Source of the DNA: Bacillus methanolicus
GTDB lineage: Bacteria; Bacillota; Bacilli; Bacillales; Cytobacillaceae
Assembly: GCF_008764295.1 (NCBI RefSeq)
Contig: NZ_VTQX01000017.1
Coordinates: 23,610 to 87,609, forward strand
Direction of reading: 5' to 3'
DNA: 64,000 nt
A program made the translations under genes and the position numbers. The notes beneath the pieces are model-generated. The model had not been told where the DNA came from. It did no database searches and worked only from the letters and a program-made list of their open reading frames with translations. The number at the start of each line of letters is the position of its first letter. Position 1 is the stretch's first letter. This document shows, in pieces, positions 8,041 to 17,114 of the stretch.

Positions 8041-9237
8041 ATGAAAAAGGGGAAGACAATCGTTTCATTATTTATTTTGACAATCATGTTGTTTCTTGCT
8101 GCTTGTAGTAACGATACAACCGCACCAGCTCCTTCAGTTGAAAACGAAGGGAAAGAAACAAATGAAGATGCGGAGATTGTTTATATTGGCTATAGTGGAC
8201 CTTTAAGTGGTCCTGCTGCCTATTACGGAGAAAATACATTAAGTGGTTTGCAATTAGCGGAAGAAGAAATTAATAAAGAGGGCTTTGAAGTAAATGGGAA
8301 AAAATATAATATTCAAATCGTATCATTAGATGATAAGTATATGCCAAATGAAGCGGCAGCAAATGCCAAGCGACTTGTACAAGAAAATAAAACACCAATC
8401 ATTTACAATCCGCATAGTGGCGGTATTGCAGCGATGCAAGTGTTCAATGAACAGGACCAATTTATCGTCGCAGCTTATTCCAGTGAACCGGATATTACTC
8501 AAGTCGGAAACAGTTTGACGGTACGAATTCCACCAACGTACGATGGGTATATTGAGCCTTTCACAAAATATGCGCTGGAACGTTTTGGTCCGAAAATAGC
8601 TTCACTACCAACGGCAACACAATATGGAAAAGATTGGTCAGAAGCTTTATTGCCTTATTGGGAAAGTCAAGGTGGAGAAGTTGTTTATAATACTGCGATC
8701 GATTTCTCTAAAGAAACAGACTTTTTTACAATCTTAACCAATGCTTTAAAGGATGATCCGGATGTACTCTTTATTGGTGGAGCATCAGAGCCAACGGCAA
8801 AACTTGCGATTCAAGCTAGAGAGCTTGGCTTTGAAGGTGGCTTTATCGTGATGGATCAGGCGAAGCTGGATGAAATGAAAGCGATTTCAGGAACGTATGA
8901 AACCTTTGAAGGAGCTATTGGAACGATGCCGCTCATATTCTCAGACTATCCTGGAACAAAGCCGTTTATTGACAGCTATCAAGCAAAGTTCAACAAAGAT
9001 CCAGGTTCAGAAGCTGGATTCCACTATTTATCTCTTTTTATCTTTGTGGAAGCAATGAAGGCAGCCGGTAGTGTAGAGGATGCAAAACTGATTCACGAGC
9101 ATATGCAAGATGGTATCGATTCCTTACCAGAAGATAAGAAAGTCTATGTCGTTGAAGAGATTGATGAAAATGGAGGCTTTAATTTAGCAACACAATACGG
9201 TGCCATTGAAGATGGTGCGGTTGCTCCTGTTGAGTAA
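8041..9237 (+). CDS. ABC transporter substrate-binding lipoprotein (Leu/Ile/Val-type)
   Basis: This is a 398-residue lipoprotein. A 20-residue signal peptide ends in the lipobox LAAC, so Cys22 should be lipidated and anchored outside the membrane. The mature part is a type I periplasmic-binding fold (Peripla_BP_6), starting IVYIGYSGPLSGPAAYYGEN. Such proteins bind branched-chain amino acids, short amides or aromatic and aliphatic acids. The ATG has SD GAGGAG. It completes the five-gene importer with 4505-7828. A hairpin terminator follows. Confidence 0.93.
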   Translation: MKKGKTIVSLFILTIMLFLAACSNDTTAPAPSVENEGKETNEDAEIVYIGYSGPLSGPAAYYGENTLSGLQLAEEEINKEGFEVNGKKYNIQIVSLDDKYMPNEAAANAKRLVQENKTPIIYNPHSGGIAAMQVFNEQDQFIVAAYSSEPDITQVGNSLTVRIPPTYDGYIEPFTKYALERFGPKIASLPTATQYGKDWSEALLPYWESQGGEVVYNTAIDFSKETDFFTILTNALKDDPDVLFIGGASEPTAKLAIQARELGFEGGFIVMDQAKLDEMKAISGTYETFEGAIGTMPLIFSDYPGTKPFIDSYQAKFNKDPGSEAGFHYLSLFIFVEAMKAAGSVEDAKLIHEHMQDGIDSLPEDKKVYVVEEIDENGGFNLATQYGAIEDGAVAPVE

Positions 9238-9246
9238 ATACGAGGT

Positions 9247-9284
9247 GAAAGTCGGTCAAGATTTCCTGATCGACTTTCATTTCT
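9247..9284 (+). terminator. Rho-independent terminator after the importer operon
   Basis: A 12-bp stem, GAAAGTCGGTCA (9247-9258) and TGATCGACTTTC (9267-9278), has a single G-T wobble and an 8-base loop, and is followed by a short T-rich stretch. It lies 10 bases after the binding-protein stop codon. Confidence 0.75.
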
Positions 9285-9339
9285 ATTAAAGGAAAAAGCG
9301 GTGAAAGAAAGAATATAGTTAAATAGAGGAGGGATTCAA

Positions 9340-10347
9340 ATGAGTAATGTAAATCGTGTTTACTTATTAGCAAGACGTCCGAAAGGAATGCCTGTACAAG
9401 AGGATTTTTTATTAGAAACTAGAAAGCTACGATCGATTGAAGACGGTGAAATCCTTATCAAAACCAATTATTTATCAGTCGATCCATATATGAGAGGAAG
9501 AATGAACGGGGTAAAGACTTACGTCGATCCGTTTGAATTGAATGAACCATTGACAGGCGGAGTAATCGGTGAGGTTATTGACTCAAAAAATGAGCGCTTC
9601 TTGATTGGAGATATGATTGAAGGTAGTCTCGATTGGGCAGATTATTCGATATCAAGTGGGAAAGGGATACGTAAACTTGAAAACTATGGAGAAGTATCAT
9701 TGACTACTGCTCTAGGCATCACTGGTATGCCTGGGTTAACTGCTTATTGTGGCTTGATGAATATAGGGAAACCGCAAGAAGGAGAAACCATTGTGATCTC
9801 CGGTGCCGCTGGAGCTGTAGGCTCTATAGTAGGTCAGATTGCAAAACTAAAGGGATTAAAAGTGGTAGGAATCGCAGGTTCAGAAGAAAAGTGTAGGTGG
9901 CTAAAAGAGGAATTAGGCTTTGATGCTGCTCTCAATTATAAAGAGGAATCATTCTATCAAAATTTAAAAGAAGCCTGTCCGAACGGAGTCGATATATATT
10001 TTGACAACGTCGGAGGAGAAGTATCCGACGCTGTGATGAGAAGGATTAATTATAAAGCTAGAATTCCGTTATGCGGTCAAATATCGATGTATAATGCAGA
10101 ATCGCTGCCAATGGGTCCAAGAGTCGGGGGTCAGCTTGTCACAAAGAGTGCATTAATGCAGGGCTTTATTGTCAGCGACTATCGCAGTCAATTTAGAGAA
10201 GCAAGCGCACAGCTCATTTCGTGGGTAAAGGAAGGAAAATTAACGTATAAAGAGACAGTTATAGAAGGATTAGAAAATGCCCCCAATGCCTTCATCGGCT
10301 TATTTAAAGGGGTGAATATAGGAAAACAGTTGGTAAAGGTAATTTAA
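9340..10347 (+). CDS. NADP-dependent oxidoreductase, zinc-free MDR (CurA/YfmJ-like)
   Basis: This 335-residue medium-chain reductase has an N-terminal GroES-like domain with DPYMRGRMN, as in prostaglandin/alkenal reductases. The Rossmann domain follows, with ISGAAGAVGSIVGQIAKLKG around residues 150-170 and YFDNVGGEVSDAV further on. No zinc-ligand cysteines or histidines of the alcohol dehydrogenase type are seen. Relatives reduce the double bond of alpha,beta-unsaturated ketones or aldehydes with NADPH. SD AGAGGAGGG is strong. It is set apart from the importer by a terminator, so it is probably its own unit. Substrate is unknown. Confidence 0.92.
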   Translation: MSNVNRVYLLARRPKGMPVQEDFLLETRKLRSIEDGEILIKTNYLSVDPYMRGRMNGVKTYVDPFELNEPLTGGVIGEVIDSKNERFLIGDMIEGSLDWADYSISSGKGIRKLENYGEVSLTTALGITGMPGLTAYCGLMNIGKPQEGETIVISGAAGAVGSIVGQIAKLKGLKVVGIAGSEEKCRWLKEELGFDAALNYKEESFYQNLKEACPNGVDIYFDNVGGEVSDAVMRRINYKARIPLCGQISMYNAESLPMGPRVGGQLVTKSALMQGFIVSDYRSQFREASAQLISWVKEGKLTYKETVIEGLENAPNAFIGLFKGVNIGKQLVKVI

Positions 10348-10734
10348 TTAACGTTATTGTAGGTGTCCAAAAATTTAGATGAGTACTAGCCATATTGGTC
10401 CTTTAAGTGTGATTGAATATCCTAAGTCTGAGCATAAAGATAGAAGTTTTTAAGAAGGGTTTGTCGCAAGCAGGTTTCGTTTTTTGAAGAAATGGAAGGT
10501 ATTCTAAGTAATAGTGACATGCATGCGGAAACGCACTGTTTGTTTTAGAATATATTTAGACTATAGATTTCAGTTGTCAATGAAAACATTATGTTAATGA
10601 GTGGAAGGGAAGTCGTTTATTATGAAGAACAGTTGAGGGATGGCAAGGCTACCTGCTTGTTGGAGTATAAGTCGTCCAGTTTCAATCGTTCATTTTTCTA
10701 AGTGTAAAACCGCTCATATTGAATTAGAGAGGAT
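10348..10734. other. Intergenic stretch without recognised gene
   Basis: I see no coding frame with family likeness, no clear terminator and no long repeat in these 387 bases. The start region of the next gene lies at its right end. Confidence 0.5.
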
Positions 10735-11313
10735 ATGTTTGAAATGGAAGTTAAGAATTTAATTAGAGCTAAGACAAGGCAGGAATTGAGAGATTGGCTT
10801 GAGGCGAATTCAAATACTGAAAGATTTTGTTGGGTAATCGTAAGCATGAGTGAACAATCAGGAGTGATCCAGTATCTAGATGCAGTTGAGGAAGCGTTAT
10901 GCTTTGGTTGGATTGATGGAATAAAGAAAAAAATATCAGATACTGAATTAGCTCAAAGGCTTTCCCCAAGAAAGAAAACAAGTAATTGGACAGAATTAAA
11001 TAAAGAAAGAGTAAGGAGATTAGATAAATTAGGTCTAATGAAAGAGGAAGGGCTGAAAATTCTCCCTGATATGAGACCGGAATCTTTTACTATAGATAAG
11101 GATATTGAAGCGCTTCTGAAAGAAGACGAACAATTATACGAGAATTTTATTAACTTTCCGGAACTATATAGAAGAATTAGAATTGATACGATTCAAAGCT
11201 ATAGAAACGAACCTAGTATTTTTAATAAAAGGTTAGAAAAGTTTATTGTAAATACAAGAGAAAATAAAATGTATGGCCAGTGGAATGATAATGGTCGCTT
11301 GCTCAATGATTAG
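10735..11313 (+). CDS. YdeI/OmpD-associated (OmdA) family protein
   Basis: This 192-residue protein has the conserved family core EEALCFGWIDGIKKK followed by RLSPRKKTSNWTELN. The C-terminal part is helical. The Salmonella relative was linked to OmpD expression and resistance to peptides, and in Bacillus the role is unknown. SD GAGAGG (10727-10732) lies 2 bases from the first ATG (10735) and 11 from the second (10744), so the start is uncertain by three codons. It is a single-gene unit with no evident partner. Confidence 0.88.
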   Translation: MFEMEVKNLIRAKTRQELRDWLEANSNTERFCWVIVSMSEQSGVIQYLDAVEEALCFGWIDGIKKKISDTELAQRLSPRKKTSNWTELNKERVRRLDKLGLMKEEGLKILPDMRPESFTIDKDIEALLKEDEQLYENFINFPELYRRIRIDTIQSYRNEPSIFNKRLEKFIVNTRENKMYGQWNDNGRLLND

Positions 11314-11874
11314 AAAAGCGAATATGCGATATTCATTGTATCCTTTATTTTAACAAGCGATACTATAAAAATGGAGCTTTCTAATGTAACCAACAGAATC
11401 ATCATAACATGATATTTCTTGTTTTTCTTTTGCTTCCTGTAATGGTACAGGATAATTGAAAATGGAAGTAACAAGTAAGAGCTTGATAAGTCCAAGCTCT
11501 TTTTTATGTTTCCACTTATTGATGAAGTTAAAAAATTCGCTCATTTTAATGCAGTAGGAGAGGGGTCTGACAAACCTGATCAGAGTGACTATAAAGCCAT
11601 TTCTCTTGTCAGTAATGATGACAGATGTTCGACGAAACTTCTAAAAATAGAAAAGTAAGTAATGCTATAATTGTCTTTAACAAGAACATTCACAATATAT
11701 TTTCAAAAGGACTCATGGTTAACGATTTACTCCATGTTATATTAATTTGTTAATGAACTTTGTGAGCAATCAGGATATGATAGATATTTTAGTAGATGCC
11801 GTTATTTTCTCCCGCTTTCTAAATTAATGAGCAGGGTTACTTTAAAACATGTTTAATGGCTAAAGTTTGCGATT
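11314..11874. other. Intergenic stretch with one terminator
   Basis: These 561 bases contain the terminator at 11477-11506 and otherwise no gene I recognise. A 50-codon frame starts at 11506 within the terminator T-run and has no ribosome binding site. The right end runs into a decayed FMN-binding gene, so the stretch may be partly degraded coding sequence. Confidence 0.5.
11477..11506 (+). terminator. Rho-independent terminator
   Basis: A perfect 9-bp stem, AAGAGCTTG (11477-11485) and CAAGCTCTT (11493-11501), with a 7-base loop, runs into a T tract. It lies about 165 bases downstream of the YdeI-family gene, whose transcripts it could end. Confidence 0.8.
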
Positions 11875-12165
11875 ATGGGTTTAAAAAAATATTCTTTGAT
11901 ATCCAAGCGTTCACATCTTCATGGCAGGGCAACACAGTTTGAACATAATTCCAAAGCTTCAGTCTGTTACTTTAAAGACACAGATAGTGTAACTTTAATT
12001 GGAGAGGTCAAATTTGTCGAGGATGCAGCATTGAAAGAAAGGTTATGGTCAGAATCAGATCGTCGGTTTTTTAGTAAGGGGATTGCTGATCCGGAATTTA
12101 GATGACTTAAATTTACGACATTAGAGGCATCTTTTGGATTCAAGGGCAAATTCAGAACTTGTTAA
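11875..12165 (+). pseudogene. Decayed pyridoxamine-5'-phosphate oxidase-like (general stress protein 26) gene
   Basis: The 76-codon frame from 11875 resembles the middle of FMN-binding split-barrel proteins of the general stress type: an FEHNSKASVCYF strand, then LIGEVKFVEDAALKERLW and FFSKGIADPEFR. A TGA at 12103-12105 stops it where the family normally continues. The same frame goes on after the stop with LKFTTLEASFGFKGKF, which is the expected C-terminal strand, and ends at TAA 12163-12165. About 60 N-terminal residues of the usual domain are also missing. I therefore read it as an N-terminally truncated gene with an internal stop. Confidence 0.72.
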
Positions 12166-12246
12166 TATAAAAAAGCTGAGTCACATTGATGGTAGATGAG
12201 GTGTGTTCCGTTAAAAGGATGCTTTAAAATGTGAGGTGAGGATATT

Positions 12247-13047
12247 GTGACAGACAAAAAAATTACAGTACAATTTACGCTGCTGACCTTTTGTATCGCC
12301 TATCTTGTGTCAGGTGCTTTGATTGCTCTTGGACCATTTGGATATTCGGTTCACAATTGGGTTTACACATTCCAGCAATTCTTGATGAATATTCCTTTTG
12401 CAATCTATATTTTGTCGCCTGCTATTGCTTCTTATGTCATTTTGAAGAAAAATAAACAAATAGCAGGTTTTAAGGAATGGTTGAAAACGGTTTTCTACGT
12501 CAAAAACAATATATTTGTCTATTTCTTTGTTTTTGCAGGGCTTGCACTGTACTTCTTGATCCATATTGCAGTTTCAGACCACACGGAAATGGTGCTTCCA
12601 TTTTATACGTTTTTTCTTTCGCTGCCTGGTAATCTCATTATTGGCGGCTTAGAGGAAGCTGGCTGGATGTACATATTGCAGTCTAAACTCGCCAAAAAAT
12701 ACGGATTTGTTGTATCTTCTGTTTATACTGGGATTATTTGGACTGTATGGCATATCCCTCTTTTCTTCATTGCGGGGACGAATCACGGTGAAGGGCTCAT
12801 TAACTTTTGGATGTTTGTAGTTCAACTCATGGCTTTTCGGTTTTTCCACGGAGCAATCTACAAAATTTCAGGAAAAGGCTTTGTCTTTATGTCCGTATTA
12901 TTCCATACCATGTTCAATGCAGCATCCCCTATTTTTGGCACCATGACGATGACATGGCCGGGAACTATTGCTGCAAACGCTGCGATTGTTCTTGTTTCAA
13001 TTTTGACCGTTGTGATATACGAAAAAAAGACAAAGCGAATAGTATAG
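12247..13047 (+). CDS. CPBP family intramembrane glutamic endopeptidase
   Basis: This 266-residue membrane protein has about seven to eight hydrophobic helices. The CPBP (Abi) motifs are present: EEAGWMYIL (glutamate pair), then IWTVWHIPLFF with a histidine, and LFHTMFNAAS with a second histidine. Family members are CAAX-type proteases or, in some Gram-positives, confer immunity to bacteriocins. The start is GTG at 12247 with SD GAGGTGAGG. No bacteriocin gene is visible nearby, so the role is open. Confidence 0.9.
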   Translation: MTDKKITVQFTLLTFCIAYLVSGALIALGPFGYSVHNWVYTFQQFLMNIPFAIYILSPAIASYVILKKNKQIAGFKEWLKTVFYVKNNIFVYFFVFAGLALYFLIHIAVSDHTEMVLPFYTFFLSLPGNLIIGGLEEAGWMYILQSKLAKKYGFVVSSVYTGIIWTVWHIPLFFIAGTNHGEGLINFWMFVVQLMAFRFFHGAIYKISGKGFVFMSVLFHTMFNAASPIFGTMTMTWPGTIAANAAIVLVSILTVVIYEKKTKRIV

Positions 13048-13234
13048 CGATAATATACAAGTTTGAAAGCTTTCGCATGGTCGTAATACCGCTGGTTTAC
13101 CCACCTTTTATAATGATTTGACAATGTCCAATACTGCCCTTAGCTGTATGCCAATTAAGTCAAGCATTATTTGTAATAAGAGTGTCAGCTTATTCAGGAC
13201 GATAGATACTTAACAAAATTTTCGGAGAGTTACG

Positions 13235-13678
13235 ATGACAATGGATTTATGTACAATTGGTTTTTCACAAAAAAATTTACGGACTTTCGTAGAGTTATTA
13301 GAACGTAATCATGTAGCTAAGTTAATAGATATCAGACTAAATAATACTTCACAGTTATCGGGTTATTCAAAAAAAGATGATTTACAATATATTATGGAAT
13401 TAAGAAAGATTGAGTATGTTCATGAACTTCTTCTTGCACCAACGGATGATCTAGTAAAGGCGTTTAGAAAAAAGGAGATTTCTTCAGATACGTTTGAAAA
13501 AAGATATTTAGAATTGCTAATTGAACGCAATATAAAAGAAAAAATAGATGAGATAATAGGCAACAAGACAGTATGTTTACTTTGCAGTGAGCATAAGCCT
13601 CATCATTGCCATCGGAGAGTGCTTGCTGAATACATTAAAAAATATCGTAAAGATGTTAATATCATTCATTTGATGTAG
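13235..13678 (+). CDS. DUF488 family protein
   Basis: This 147-residue protein has the DUF488 hallmarks: TIGFSQKNLRTFVELLERN at the N-terminus, LIDIRLN, and the C-terminal CLLCSEHKPHHCHRRVLAEYI with conserved Cys/His residues. The function of the family is unknown; some members neighbour DNA-processing genes. It has an SD GGAGAG and stands alone between short intergenic regions. Start choice is clear because GGAGAG lies 7 bases before the ATG. Confidence 0.88.
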   Translation: MTMDLCTIGFSQKNLRTFVELLERNHVAKLIDIRLNNTSQLSGYSKKDDLQYIMELRKIEYVHELLLAPTDDLVKAFRKKEISSDTFEKRYLELLIERNIKEKIDEIIGNKTVCLLCSEHKPHHCHRRVLAEYIKKYRKDVNIIHLM

Positions 13679-13840
13679 ATTAATGACCATTGCTAAATGA
13701 AGAAGAGTTAATGGTACAGCACAACCTTATTAGTAAATGTACGACTCTCGTGTTCCAAAGAATTTAAAGTCTCCTAAAGATTATTAAAAAACCTGAATTT
13801 GTTTACGGTAAAACTGAAAATGTAGGAGTGAAACTTCAAC

Positions 13841-14218
13841 ATGCAATATGATGCAAAGAATGCTGAAGAATATTTGGAAATGCTTGAAGACGATTGGAGA
13901 AAAGAGAAACTGCTCGCAATTCGACAAATGATATTTACATACGCATCTGAACTAGAAGAAGTTATCCGCTATAAAATGTTGAATTATGGTAAAGACGACA
14001 ACTATATTTTTGCTTTAAATGCGCAAAAACATTATGTCAGTCTCTATGTGGGTACAATAGAAAAAATCGAAAATGCAGAAACCCTACTAGCGGGCTATAG
14101 TTATGGGAAAGGCTGTATTCGCATTAAAAAATCAATAATGATGGAAGATACGGGATTGGAACAATTTATTCACAAAACCGTTGATATGTGGCGTGCCGGT
14201 GAAGATACAGCTTGTTAG
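13841..14218 (+). CDS. DUF1801 (YdhG-like) family protein
   Basis: This 125-residue protein matches the DUF1801 fold (YdhG/Fra-like superfamily). Key segments are AEEYLEMLEDDWRKEKLLAIR, LEEVIRYKMLNYG, then FALNAQKHYVSLYVG and GKGCIRIKKS. The fold is similar to frataxin-like iron chaperones, but the biochemical role of most members is unknown. The ATG has SD TAGGAG. It appears to be a single-gene unit. Confidence 0.87.
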   Translation: MQYDAKNAEEYLEMLEDDWRKEKLLAIRQMIFTYASELEEVIRYKMLNYGKDDNYIFALNAQKHYVSLYVGTIEKIENAETLLAGYSYGKGCIRIKKSIMMEDTGLEQFIHKTVDMWRAGEDTAC

Positions 14219-14349
14219 CCTAAAGGCTGGGGTTTTTTGAGTTCAGCAGTATAAAACAATACTGCCAGTGAGACGATAAGTGGTGTAATCATGCAATACC
14301 TGGAAAAAAAGATATAAGATTCAGAATTTAAGTAAGTGGGGGAACTTAA

Positions 14350-14727
14350 ATGATTAATAAAATTGGGAAAATTACTATCTATGTAGAAGACCAAGAACAA
14401 GCAAAAGCGTTCTGGTTAGAAAAACTTGGCTTTGTATTAAAGCTAGAACAACCAATGGGATCTAATGCGACTTGGATTGAAGTAGGCCCTAATGAGGATG
14501 AGTTTACCACGTTAATTCTTTATTCTAAATCATTAATGGAGAATCAACAGCCATCTAAAGTTGCTCATCCATCTGTTCTCTTTAGTACTACTGATATTGA
14601 AGCGGCTTATGAGGATATGAAGCAAAAGGGCGTAAAGGTGGAGGAATTATTAAAAATGCCGTATGGAAGTATGTTCGTTTTTTATGATCAAGATGGAAAC
14701 GAGTATATGTTAAGGGAAGATAAATAA
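14350..14727 (+). CDS. VOC family (glyoxalase/bleomycin-resistance fold) protein
   Basis: This 125-residue protein has two babb modules typical of VOC proteins: KITIYVEDQEQAKAFWLEKLGFVL at the start (shown in part as KAFWLEKLGF) and a second module ending in SMFVFYDQDGNEYML. The terminal Glu of GNEYML is the usual metal ligand. Substrates in this family vary widely (glyoxalase, dioxygenase, antibiotic binding), so none is assigned. SD GTGGGGG lies just before the ATG. Confidence 0.9.
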   Translation: MINKIGKITIYVEDQEQAKAFWLEKLGFVLKLEQPMGSNATWIEVGPNEDEFTTLILYSKSLMENQQPSKVAHPSVLFSTTDIEAAYEDMKQKGVKVEELLKMPYGSMFVFYDQDGNEYMLREDK

Positions 14728-15208
14728 TCATAAGTATCAGTTCCCCTAATCTGCTGATGTATGATGGAATTGTGGAACTCACCTATTAGTAAATTTATCT
14801 TTCGCCCAACTCGTTGACCAATCGTCTTTGACATTCTTTGAGATTGTAGGGCTTTTTTGGAAATACACTTGATTTAGTGTTAATTAAATAGAAATAACAA
14901 TTTTAATAAAATAGGTTAGTCTAATCAGATAAAAAGAATCAACCGGTTAGACTATGTATCTTCTTTTGCAAAATTTTTAATAATGAATTTTAGTTAAGAC
15001 TCATTCGATTTTGAAATGAGTCTTTTTACATTAAAAACAGGTTTTTTTTTACAGTTGTTGAATATTTATATATAGTGTTTGAAAATGGAGGGAACCTTTA
15101 ACTAATAATGGTAAAAGGGAAACTATTGATAGAATAGATTGATAAATACATATTGAAAAAAGAAAAATAATAACTAATATGTTCTTCAAAATTGAATAGG
15201 AGGATAAA
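14728..15208. other. Intergenic stretch with terminator and distant dyad
   Basis: These 481 bases hold the terminator at 14996-15027 and a widely spaced dyad, TAGTCTAA (14917-14924) and TTAGACTA (14947-14954). The rest is AT-rich and shows no coding frame I can support. Confidence 0.5.
14996..15027 (+). terminator. Rho-independent terminator
   Basis: A perfect 10-bp stem, AAGACTCATT (14996-15005) and AATGAGTCTT (15015-15024), with a 9-base loop, is followed by a run of T. It is some 270 bases after the VOC gene. Confidence 0.8.
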
Positions 15209-15667
15209 ATGAAACGCGAAATTAATATATGGATGCTTCTTATTGTAATTGTCGCTGGAGTAATAATAGGTGTAAATGCTAATAATCCATCAAAGATATC
15301 TTCAACTACTTCAGATACTTTAGAAAATAAAAACTATGAAAAGTTAAATAGTGATAACCAACATGTGCAACAAGAAGAGGCGATTAAAAAAGCACTTGAT
15401 ATGTACATGAGTGAAAACTTCTATCGATATCATAAAACAACTTGGTTTGATTCTGTTTCCGGTACAGATGCTGTTATAAATGAATATGGCAAAACTTTTA
15501 TTATTCAATCTAAAGGAAAAGAATATGAGCAAGAGGCAGAAAAATTTTATAGTGCAGTACTTGGTTTTTTTAATGCAAAAACAACCGATCCTAAGTATCT
15601 GGTTGATAATGTCATTTTAATAGATCAGGATTTCAATATTTTAAGAGAAACAAAAACTATTCATTGA
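15209..15667 (+). CDS. Hypothetical membrane-anchored or secreted protein
   Basis: I do not recognise this 152-residue protein. It starts with MKREINIWMLLIVIVAG, a short positive region plus one hydrophobic helix (about residues 7-24) without a lipobox cysteine. That points to an N-terminal anchor or an uncleaved signal. A polar Ser/Thr/Asn linker follows, and then a compact domain rich in Tyr and Lys (residues 50-152). SD GGAGG at 6 bases supports the start. It has no clear operon partner and is preceded by a terminator. Confidence 0.7.
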   Translation: MKREINIWMLLIVIVAGVIIGVNANNPSKISSTTSDTLENKNYEKLNSDNQHVQQEEAIKKALDMYMSENFYRYHKTTWFDSVSGTDAVINEYGKTFIIQSKGKEYEQEAEKFYSAVLGFFNAKTTDPKYLVDNVILIDQDFNILRETKTIH

Positions 15668-15912
15668 TGATGTTTGATTGTTTATTTAAATACTGAGGCT
15701 AGAAAGACGAAAACAATGGTTTTTGACTATTTCTTAAGCAGTACCTTGAATTAAGTTTTTGGCTTTTGATATTTAAAAATGGATCAATGCAAAGAAAGAG
15801 TTGTAAAGGAGCTTTATGGAATCGGAATGGTAATTTTTTTTTATAAAGCCCTGTATTATAAATGGACAGTGTTTATAAAATTTTTTTAAATAAAATTAAA
15901 GAGGGCGATTTT

Positions 15913-17091
15913 ATGAAATTAGTTCTTAGCAGAAAAGGATTTGACTCTGGGAGTGGAGGATGTTTGTCCCCATATGACCATGACTCAGGGCATTATATAT
16001 GGTTTCCAATACCTGAGAAAGTAAATAGTTACTCAAATCAGATTCGATATACAGATATACTTGTAAAAAATGAATATCTTTGTAACCTAAAAGGTTCTAA
16101 TTTAAGCGAAGTATATAAAAGCTTCAAGGGGAAAGACCAGGTAAAGTTACGAAAAAACGAGTATGCTTCTATTGATGATCCTAATTTATTTACTCATTTC
16201 GATCCGATGTTAGGAAAGCCTCCTTGGTTAGTGGAAAATAAGAATTTTATAATTGGTAAGGGGTTTGGACAATTTAATGCTGCGCCTCATCTGGAGAATC
16301 ACAATGTAAAAGATGGATCCATTTTTCTATTCTTTGGTGGGTTTCAGTCAACATCCAATAAAATAGTATCTGGCCATTATATTTACGGGTGGTTAAAGAT
16401 AAAGAAAAGAATAGAGACTTATATGGAATGTAAAGAAATCATCGAACCATACAACCTCGAACATCATCCTCACATCACAGAAGCCGCTTTTAAAAGAAAC
16501 CAGAAGAATTATATTTTTTTACCCGATCAATGGTTATTTGAAGACTTAAATATTCCAGGCTGCGGTTATTTTATTACCTTAAATGATGATTTATTACTCT
16601 CATGCAGTAAGGAATCTAATAAAGCTACTTGGAAATTGCCAATCTTTTTTTATAAGAATCTTACACAGGTCCACCAAAAGACCTGGCAAATTGAACAGGA
16701 AAAATTTTGTACAGTGAAGACAGGTATTGGTCAGGAGTTTGTAACACATCTGTCCAAAAAGGGAGAGGAATGGGTGAGAGAGCTATTCTTGAAAAATCAA
16801 AATAATATTTACCGTCATAAAATTCATGCAGAAAGTGGGGAGAAAGAAATGGACTTTCAAGATTATTTAATGCAAAAACATATTCTTAAAAAAGGAGAGA
16901 GGCAGTTAAAATCTGTTTCTGTACAACAGTACTTCAATAGGCTAGAAAGCATGCGTCGACACGGCATATATAACGAAGAGGATCTGATTGATGATATCTT
17001 GGTTAGGAAGATTCAAGAACATTATAAGGATTGGAAAACATATTTGAAAACGGTGGAGCATTACATAAATTATAAAACTATTAATCAATGA
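15913..17091 (+). CDS. Nmad3-family (nucleotide modification associated domain 3) protein
   Basis: This 392-residue protein resembles Nmad3, a domain found computationally in gene sets for DNA base hypermodification. Diagnostic parts are KLVLSRKGFDSGSGG at the N-terminus, a FTHFDPMLG segment, GQFNAAPHLENHNV, and then GSIFLFFGGF. A C-terminal extension (about residues 250-392) is basic and helical. The ATG at 15913, preceded by GAGGGCGA, is the likely start; an upstream in-frame ATG (15862) has no SD. Stop and next gene nearly touch, so it forms a unit with the protein at 17115. Biochemical role is unknown; I infer DNA modification or defence. Confidence 0.75.
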   Translation: MKLVLSRKGFDSGSGGCLSPYDHDSGHYIWFPIPEKVNSYSNQIRYTDILVKNEYLCNLKGSNLSEVYKSFKGKDQVKLRKNEYASIDDPNLFTHFDPMLGKPPWLVENKNFIIGKGFGQFNAAPHLENHNVKDGSIFLFFGGFQSTSNKIVSGHYIYGWLKIKKRIETYMECKEIIEPYNLEHHPHITEAAFKRNQKNYIFLPDQWLFEDLNIPGCGYFITLNDDLLLSCSKESNKATWKLPIFFYKNLTQVHQKTWQIEQEKFCTVKTGIGQEFVTHLSKKGEEWVRELFLKNQNNIYRHKIHAESGEKEMDFQDYLMQKHILKKGERQLKSVSVQQYFNRLESMRRHGIYNEEDLIDDILVRKIQEHYKDWKTYLKTVEHYINYKTINQ

Positions 17092-17114
17092 AAAAATATA
17101 TAGGAGGCAGGTTA

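Noticed and set aside
11506..11658. 50-codon frame after the terminator at 11477
   Set aside because: Its ATG lies in the terminator T-run without a ribosome binding site; product not recognised.
12310..13124. Several minus-strand and alternative frames across the CPBP gene
   Set aside because: Shadows of a well-supported membrane protein gene.
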